Source: Candidatus Igneacidithiobacillus taiwanensis (GTDB lineage: Bacteria; Pseudomonadota; Gammaproteobacteria; Acidithiobacillales; Acidithiobacillaceae). Taken from it: 11,325 bases of DNA. Within the stretch, counting starts at the first letter, position 1; each line of letters begins with the position of its first letter. Under the pieces are notes generated by a model. It did not search any database, had not been told where the DNA came from, and worked only from the letters and a program-made list of their open reading frames with translations. A program made the position numbers and the translations under genes. The stretch spans positions 1-11,325 of the forward strand of contig DDOU01000046.1 in assembly GCA_002341825.1 (NCBI GenBank). Direction: 5' to 3'. This document shows, piece after piece, positions 7,156 to 11,325 of this stretch.

Positions 7156-9621
7156 TCAGTCTACGGGAAGCAGCGCCTTGCTGTCAGCCCCCCGCCACGG
7201 GCGCAGCCCTTTGAGGCGCAGACTGTTGCCGAGCACGAAGAGCGACGACATCCCCATCGCTACCCCCGCCAGCATGGGGCTCAAGGAAATGCCCAGCGGG
7301 CTTGCCACCCCGGCGGCCACAGGAATCAAAACGACATTATAAGCAAAGGCCCAAAACAGATTGCCGCGAATGGTGCCCAGGGTGCGGCGCGCGGTGCCAA
7401 GAGCCGTAAGTAGTTCGCCAAGATGACCGCGCGTTAGCGTCACATCGGCAGCCTCGATGGCGATGTCGGTACCGCTGGCAAGGGCAATGCCAACGTCGGC
7501 TTGCGCCAGGGCCGGGGCATCATTGATGCCATCGCCCACAAAAGCCACACGCCTTCCTTCGGCTTGCAAGGCCTTGACTACCTTGGCCTTGTCGGCCGGC
7601 AGGACCTCGGCATGGATGGCATCGATGCCCAGGGTGTCGGCCACCGCCTCGGCACTGCGCTGCGCATCGCCGGTGACCATGGCCACTTGCAGATGCCGCC
7701 GGTGCAAGGCAGCGATAACGGCTGCGGCCTCGTCACGGATGCGGTCGGCAATGGCAAGGAGGGCGAGAACCTCCCCATTGGCGGCAACGAAAACCACGCT
7801 GCGCCCCGCGGCCTCCCACTCCGCAGCGCGGGGCGCGAAACGGCTACTGTCTACGCCTTCGCGCTCGAGGAAGCGTCGAGCTCCCACCAGCACCTGCCGT
7901 CCCTCCACCTGGCCGCGCACACCGTAGCCGGCGATGGCCTGAAAATCCTCCACCGGCAAGAGGGTGAGTTGGCGCTCTGCGGCGGCGCGCACGATCGCCC
8001 GCGCCAAGGGATGCTCGGAAGCGGCCTCCAGGGCAGCTGCGAGGGTCAGGGCCGTCGCCACTTCTGCCCCGTCGATGGCGACGAGGGCAGGTCGACCCTC
8101 GGTCAGGGTACCGGTCTTATCGAAGAGTACCGTGTCGATCTGCGACAAGGTCTCCATGGCTTCTCCTTTGCGAAAAAGCACGCCAAGTTCCGCCGCCCGG
8201 CCGCTGCCCACCAGAATGGCCGCCGGGGTGGCGAGGCCCATGGCGCAAGGACAAGCGACGACAAGCACCGCTACCGCCGCTACCAGCGCTGCATTGATCG
8301 GAAACCCGAGCAATAACCATACAATGAGGCTGCCAAGGGCAATGAGCAGGACGGCGGGAGAGAAAATCCGCACCACACGGTCGGCTAGGCGCTGAATGGG
8401 CAGCTTACCGGTCTGGGCGTTTTCCACTAGGCGAATGATCTGGGCCAACACCGTATCATTGCCCAGGGAGCGGATCTCGATGAGCAAGCGTCCGTCTTGA
8501 TTGACCGTGCCACCGACCACTGCATCGCCGGCTTGCTTGCGCACCGGCATCGGCTCGCCGCTCAGCATGGATTCATCTACCTGCGCGCTGCCCGCGCAAA
8601 CCAGACCATCTACCGGGATGCGCTCCCCAGGGCGCACCTGCACCCGCTCCCCGACCCGCAGCTGGGCCAGCGGCACCTCATTTTCGCTACCGTCGGCCGC
8701 CACTCGATGCGCCGTCTTGGCCTGCAGATCGACGAGCTTGCGGATGGCGGCGGAGCTGCGCCCCTTGGCTAATTCCTCGAGATATTTACCCAAAAGCACC
8801 GCGGCAATTACCACCGCCGCGGAGTCGAAATACACCTGCCGCGCCCCGGGCGGGAAGATCTGCGGGAAGAAGAGCACCAGGCTGCTGTAGGCCCAGGCAG
8901 CCCCGGTGCCGGTGGCAACCAGGGAATTCATATCGGGCGACAGGTGCCGGTAGGCAATCCAGCCCGGGCGGAAGAAGCGCCGCCCGGGGCCGAAGAGCAC
9001 GATGCTGGCAAGGAGCCATTGCAGCCCATCCCAAAATTGCGGAAAGGGGCTCGTCGCCTGTAACAAGTGGGCAAAAGCAGGAAAGACCATGCCGCCCATG
9101 GACAGCACGACGATGAGAAGCGCCAACAGTAGGGCGATGAGTACATCGCGCCGCATGGCGCGCAAACCCGCGTGCCGATCCTGAACGGCAGCGCCGTCCA
9201 GGGGCTGGGCCGGGTAGCCCGCCGCCGCCACCGCGGCGGCTATCCGTTGCGGATCGGTCATGGCTGGCAGATAGCGCAGATGGGCCCGCTCGGTGGCAAG
9301 ATTTACCGTCGCCTCGAGCACCCCGGAGCTGCGGCGCAGGGCCCGTTCGACGCGGCCAACGCAAGAGGCGCAGCTCATACCCTGTACCGCCAGATCCAGC
9401 TCCCGGACCACGGGGGTGTAGCCAATGGCGCGGATGGCGTCTACCGCCTGCTGGGCGCTGAGGCGCTGCGGATCGAAGTGCAGTCGAGCACGTTCGTTGG
9501 CGAGATTGACGCTGGCCTCACGCACCCCTGGCAATTTCTGCAAACTGCGCTCGACGCGGGCGCTGCAGGAGGCGCAAGTCATCCCCGCAACGTCGATTTG
9601 CAATTCTGCCGTCTCGCTCAT
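7156..9621 (-). CDS. copA: Cu+-exporting P1B-type ATPase CopA
   Basis: CopA is an inner-membrane ATPase that pumps Cu+ (and Ag+) out of the cytoplasm. The 821 residues hold two N-terminal metal-binding domains (GMTCASC 13-19 and GMSCASC 81-87), membrane helices at about 158-180, 198-211, 232-252 and 264-280, then the actuator with SGEPMPV (354-360). The TM6 site CPC is at 457-459, the phosphorylation motif DKTGTLTEG has D501, the nucleotide-domain SEHPLA is at 535-540, and GDGINDAP at 696-703. YN (761-762) in TM7 and MGMSS (789-793) in TM8 complete the P1B-1 copper signature and argue against zinc or cobalt specificity. GGAGG (9626-9630) precedes the ATG by 4 bp. It is transcribed divergently from the porin region, from a promoter with a 20-bp spacer. 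It lies 26 bp before metX with no visible terminator, so some read-through into the met genes is possible. Confidence 0.98.
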   Translation of the reverse strand: MSETAELQIDVAGMTCASCSARVERSLQKLPGVREASVNLANERARLHFDPQRLSAQQAVDAIRAIGYTPVVRELDLAVQGMSCASCVGRVERALRRSSGVLEATVNLATERAHLRYLPAMTDPQRIAAAVAAAGYPAQPLDGAAVQDRHAGLRAMRRDVLIALLLALLIVVLSMGGMVFPAFAHLLQATSPFPQFWDGLQWLLASIVLFGPGRRFFRPGWIAYRHLSPDMNSLVATGTGAAWAYSSLVLFFPQIFPPGARQVYFDSAAVVIAAVLLGKYLEELAKGRSSAAIRKLVDLQAKTAHRVAADGSENEVPLAQLRVGERVQVRPGERIPVDGLVCAGSAQVDESMLSGEPMPVRKQAGDAVVGGTVNQDGRLLIEIRSLGNDTVLAQIIRLVENAQTGKLPIQRLADRVVRIFSPAVLLIALGSLIVWLLLGFPINAALVAAVAVLVVACPCAMGLATPAAILVGSGRAAELGVLFRKGEAMETLSQIDTVLFDKTGTLTEGRPALVAIDGAEVATALTLAAALEAASEHPLARAIVRAAAERQLTLLPVEDFQAIAGYGVRGQVEGRQVLVGARRFLEREGVDSSRFAPRAAEWEAAGRSVVFVAANGEVLALLAIADRIRDEAAAVIAALHRRHLQVAMVTGDAQRSAEAVADTLGIDAIHAEVLPADKAKVVKALQAEGRRVAFVGDGINDAPALAQADVGIALASGTDIAIEAADVTLTRGHLGELLTALGTARRTLGTIRGNLFWAFAYNVVLIPVAAGVASPLGISLSPMLAGVAMGMSSLFVLGNSLRLKGLRPWRGADSKALLPVD

Positions 9622-9651
9622 CGCCCCTCCGTACCTTTCTATGCTGGCGGC

Positions 9652-9683
9652 AGTATAGGCGCTGCAGAGGCATGTAATGTCAA
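9652..9683 (-). promoter_or_regulatory. copA promoter, TTGACA - 20 bp - TATACT
   Basis: On the minus strand a consensus -35 TTGACA (9678-9683) and a near-consensus -10 TATACT (9652-9657) are separated by exactly 20 bp, predicting a start near 9645 and a short leader with the copA ribosome site. Spacers of 19-20 bp characterise promoters activated by MerR-family metal sensors (CueR 19, ZntR 20), where the protein untwists the DNA. I could not find a clean dyad in the spacer, so the identity of the regulator is inferred from architecture and from the copper target gene only. Confidence 0.6.
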
Positions 9684-9712
9684 GCCCCAGGCTTGGTCTG
9701 GGTGGCTTGACA
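9678..9712. repeat. Inverted repeat with outward-facing TTGACA boxes
   Basis: TGTCAAGCC (9678-9686) and GGCTTGACA (9704-9712) form a perfect 9-bp inverted repeat across 17 bp. The stem can be extended by CCAG/CTGG (9687-9690 with 9698-9701) past a 2-nt bulge. The left arm contains the copA -35 box on the minus strand; the right arm offers a TTGACA facing the porin side, but with no good -10 behind it. GGCTTG occurs a third time in the centre (9690-9695). It could be a regulator site overlapping the copA -35, or a remnant hairpin. Confidence 0.6.
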
Positions 9713-9765
9713 AGGGCTGCGGGGGCTTCCGGAGTACGGACAAACTGCTGTGGAGGTTACGTGTC

Positions 9766-9936
9766 ATGCTAAATCGTCGCTCGATTCTCGTTTCTGGGTA
9801 TGTTGTTGCCGCTCTTCTTTTCGCTTTCCAAGCCTTGTTGACTGGCGATGCTAGTCGTGTTGGCAATGCGTGTTCCGGCTGTCACAAAAAGTTCATAAAA
9901 AGTTCACACGCCTGTCATATTTCTGGGCTAGCATAG
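9766..9936 (+). CDS. Small ORF, 56 aa, hydrophobic N-terminus and CxxCH; doubtful gene
   Basis: An ATG with GGAGG (9752-9756) 9 bp upstream opens 56 codons ending in TAG. The product starts with MLNRRS, then one hydrophobic segment (about 7-26), then a short tail with CSGCH (36-40) and HACH (48-51). By shape it could be a secreted or membrane-anchored peptide next to copA, and CxxCH is the heme c or thiol/metal-type motif. However, the tail from residue 38 onward is coded by the tandem Pho-box repeats, whose CTGTCA(C/T) units read as Cys-His, so the motif may be accidental. Third codon positions look richer in T than in the neighbours. I recognise no family. It is either a real small gene sharing DNA with the next promoter, or a chance ORF in a control region. 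Confidence 0.35.
   Translation: MLNRRSILVSGYVVAALLFAFQALLTGDASRVGNACSGCHKKFIKSSHACHISGLA
9879..9934 (+). promoter_or_regulatory. Tandem PhoB boxes plus -10: phosphate-starvation promoter of the porin gene
   Basis: Four direct repeats of exactly 11 bp stand in line: CTGTCAC-AAAA (9879-9889), AGTTCAT-AAAA (9890-9900), AGTTCAC-ACGC (9901-9911) and CTGTCAT-ATTT (9912-9922). The layout of a 7-bp core plus a 4-bp spacer, AT-rich in three of the four units, with core consensus CTGTCAT, is that of PhoB-binding Pho boxes; the outer two cores match 6/7 and 7/7 and the inner two keep TTCA(T/C). After the last core come 10 bp and then TAGCAT (9929-9934), the same 10-bp distance as between the Pho box and TATAGT at E. 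coli phoA. There is no separate -35, as expected for PhoB activation. The predicted start near 9941 leaves a leader of about 15 nt before the porin ATG. Confidence 0.8.
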
Positions 9937-9955
9937 CGGGCCTAATGGAACCGCT

Positions 9956-11260
9956 ATGGACCGCAAAATGACCAATCGCTCCAAGTATCTTCTTGCTCTG
10001 GGCTTGTCTGTACTGGCTCCCTGCAGCCATGCCGATACCCTCGCAAAGATCATTCGTGATGGCTCGGTGAGCGGCGATCTGCGCTCTTATTACTTCAGCA
10101 AGCTCTATGGCGCCCCCAAGCAAGAAAATCAGGATGCCTACAGTCTTGGTGGGATTCTCAACGCCCAGAGCGGGAGCCTGGACGGTTTCAGCGCCGGACT
10201 GAGTTTCTTTACCGCCAATAGTCTGGGTACCCACGGCGCCGACAGTAAAGCAGTGGATACCACCCTTATGGGTATTGCTCCTTCCATCAACGCCCTCGGT
10301 CAGGCGTATCTGCAGTACCAAATGCCCCAGCGTTTGTTGCTGCGGATTGGTAATCAGATTATCAACACGCCGTGGATGGGGCCGCGGGACTCGCGCATGC
10401 TGCCGCAAACTTTTCAGGGGATTTTTGCCAAGGTCGAGCCCACTACTGGGCTCACCATCGAGGGAATGCGTATCTTTCGCTGGAAAAGCCGCACTTCGAG
10501 CAATTATTATCGCGATAATCTTTATTATCCAACGAATTATGACGAAGACCCTCTGTATGGCGTCAAGAAGGTGGGCCTTAAGGATAACACTCCCGCCAGC
10601 AATGGTACGCTCGCCTTTGGCGCACAGTATCAGGGGGAGGACGCCAAGCTTGCCGCTTGGTATTACGACTTTTACCAATTTGCCAATCTTTTTTACACCA
10701 GTGTGCAGTATGGCCGGAAAGTGGCTGGTGTTACTCCCTACCTTGCAGGGCAATTCATGCGCGAGTGGGAGAACAACGGTATTCTCCAGAATTATCAAGC
10801 CAGTCTTTTTGGGCAGAAGGGTAGCGTCAACACCACGCTTTGGGGTGTAAAAGTAGGGATGAAAGTTCCTCTGGCCAACCTGTTTTTTGCCTACAATGAA
10901 CTCCAGCCACATGCGCACAGTTTTGGCGGGGGCGCTATCGTTTCGCCCTACGGTAACTATACGGCTATGTACGCTTCCTTCATGACCAACAACCTGCTGG
11001 CCTTTGGGCCTGGGCATGCCTGGCGTTTGGGGGCTGCCCTGCAAGCGTGGCAGAAGCAAATTCGTTTTCTTGCCGGATTCGCCCACTTCAACACCAATTA
11101 TGAGGGGCGGACCAACGGAGTCTACCTGGATCTGAGCTATTTCCCGCGACAACTTCGGGGCCTGAGCATTCGCGATCGTGTTGCCATCGACAATGGTTTG
11201 GCTTCCTACGCCGGGCATTCCTTCCTCTATAACCGCTTGATGCTGCAGTATGCCTTCTGA
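9956..11260 (+). CDS. OprD-family outer-membrane porin
   Basis: The 434-residue protein is a beta-barrel channel of the OprD type, which passes small, often anionic or amino-acid-like solutes across the outer membrane. The signal peptide has a basic start (MDRKMTNRSK), a hydrophobic core (YLLALGLSVLA) and a likely cut after SHA at residue 26. The mature N-terminus GSVSGDLRSYYFSKLYG (36-52) and the block LLLRIGNQIINTPWMGPRDSRMLPQTFQG are typical of OprD proteins. Aromatic-rich alternating strands continue to the C-terminal LMLQYAF, whose final Phe is the BamA assembly signal. The ribosome site is weak (TGGAA about 5 bp upstream). The ATG at 9968 is an alternative start that also keeps the signal peptide. 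It follows tandem Pho boxes, so phosphate starvation probably induces it; the substrate may be phosphate or a phosphorus compound, but that is inferred from regulation alone. It is not a visible match to the OprP/OprO phosphate porins. Confidence 0.93.
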   Translation: MDRKMTNRSKYLLALGLSVLAPCSHADTLAKIIRDGSVSGDLRSYYFSKLYGAPKQENQDAYSLGGILNAQSGSLDGFSAGLSFFTANSLGTHGADSKAVDTTLMGIAPSINALGQAYLQYQMPQRLLLRIGNQIINTPWMGPRDSRMLPQTFQGIFAKVEPTTGLTIEGMRIFRWKSRTSSNYYRDNLYYPTNYDEDPLYGVKKVGLKDNTPASNGTLAFGAQYQGEDAKLAAWYYDFYQFANLFYTSVQYGRKVAGVTPYLAGQFMREWENNGILQNYQASLFGQKGSVNTTLWGVKVGMKVPLANLFFAYNELQPHAHSFGGGAIVSPYGNYTAMYASFMTNNLLAFGPGHAWRLGAALQAWQKQIRFLAGFAHFNTNYEGRTNGVYLDLSYFPRQLRGLSIRDRVAIDNGLASYAGHSFLYNRLMLQYAF

Positions 11261-11325
11261 GGCGGCGCTGCCCGCGGAAATTGGGCTCGAAGTAGAAAAG
11301 CTCGGCATCGAGCTCGGGGGTCGGC
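11250..11325 (+). CDS. Start of a downstream gene, possibly an ABC transporter ATP-binding protein (partial)
   Basis: An ATG at 11250 lies inside the last codons of the porin gene in another frame, overlapping it by 11 bp, and stays open to the window end (25 residues). The visible sequence MPSEAALPAEIG followed by LEVEKLGIELGGR resembles the first beta strands of ABC ATPases, which typically read LEVxxLsvxxGGR before the Walker A region. Walker A itself would be outside the window, so the call is tentative. There is no clear ribosome site, which together with the overlap suggests translational coupling to the porin and membership in the same Pho-controlled transcript. Confidence 0.45.
   Translation, partial: MPSEAALPAEIGLEVEKLGIELGGR

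Noticed and set aside
9658..9677. CueR-type dyad inside the copA promoter spacer
   Set aside because: The two halves of the spacer do not pair beyond a few bases; only the spacing, not an operator, is supported.
9879..9936. Reading CSGCH plus HACH of the small ORF as a genuine c-type heme protein
   Set aside because: Both Cys-His pairs are encoded by the Pho-box core CTGTCA(C/T); without conservation evidence the heme reading is not supported.
9172..9936. 254-codon plus-strand ORF running from copA antisense into the control region
   Set aside because: Most of it is antisense to the copA metal-binding domains; only the last 56 codons, from the ATG at 9766, have their own ribosome site.
9893..11308. 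Long minus-strand ORF (471 codons) opposite the porin
   Set aside because: The plus-strand frame has a signal peptide, OprD motifs, a C-terminal Phe and a promoter. The antisense product has no recognisable domain and is a shadow of the GC-biased coding strand.

Overview
The window reads as chromosomal DNA of a GC-rich proteobacterium. The gene set (MetX/MetW, UbiE, a BicA-like SulP carrier, a copper ATPase, an OprD-type porin) and the protein style suggest an acidophilic chemolithotroph close to Acidithiobacillus. That placement is an inference from recognition; no search was run.

Layout: positions 1-9621 are almost solid minus-strand coding sequence. In transcription order (high to low coordinates) it holds copA (Cu+ P-type ATPase), metX, metW, a glutathione S-transferase-like gene, ubiE, metE and then a SulP anion transporter cut by the left edge. 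metX/metW and metW/gst each overlap by ATGA, gst and ubiE are 11 bp apart, and metE ends at a near-ideal intrinsic terminator with a UUCG loop. metX (homoserine acylation), metW (its usual partner) and metE (final methyl transfer) form a methionine biosynthesis block, with ubiE (quinone C-methylation) and a thiol-type GST placed between them. copA lies 26 bp upstream of metX with no visible terminator, so read-through is possible.

Positions 9622-9955 are a 334-bp divergent control region. Towards copA there is a TTGACA/TATACT promoter with an unusually long 20-bp spacer, as in MerR-family-activated metal promoters. Its -35 box forms one arm of a perfect 9-bp inverted repeat. Towards the right there is a 56-codon small ORF with a good ribosome binding site. 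A four-copy 11-bp direct repeat matching tandem PhoB boxes follows, set exactly as in a classic PhoB promoter relative to a -10 element.

Positions 9956-11260 (+) encode a complete OprD-family outer-membrane porin with a signal peptide and a C-terminal Phe. A further plus-strand ORF starts inside its 3' end and runs off the window; its 25 visible residues resemble the start of an ABC-transporter ATPase. The most interesting signal is therefore a probable phosphate-starvation-controlled porin, perhaps in an operon with an ABC importer. Secondary points are a His/Cys-rich loop inserted in MetE, the copA promoter architecture, and the small CxxCH ORF whose 3' end is built from the Pho boxes.
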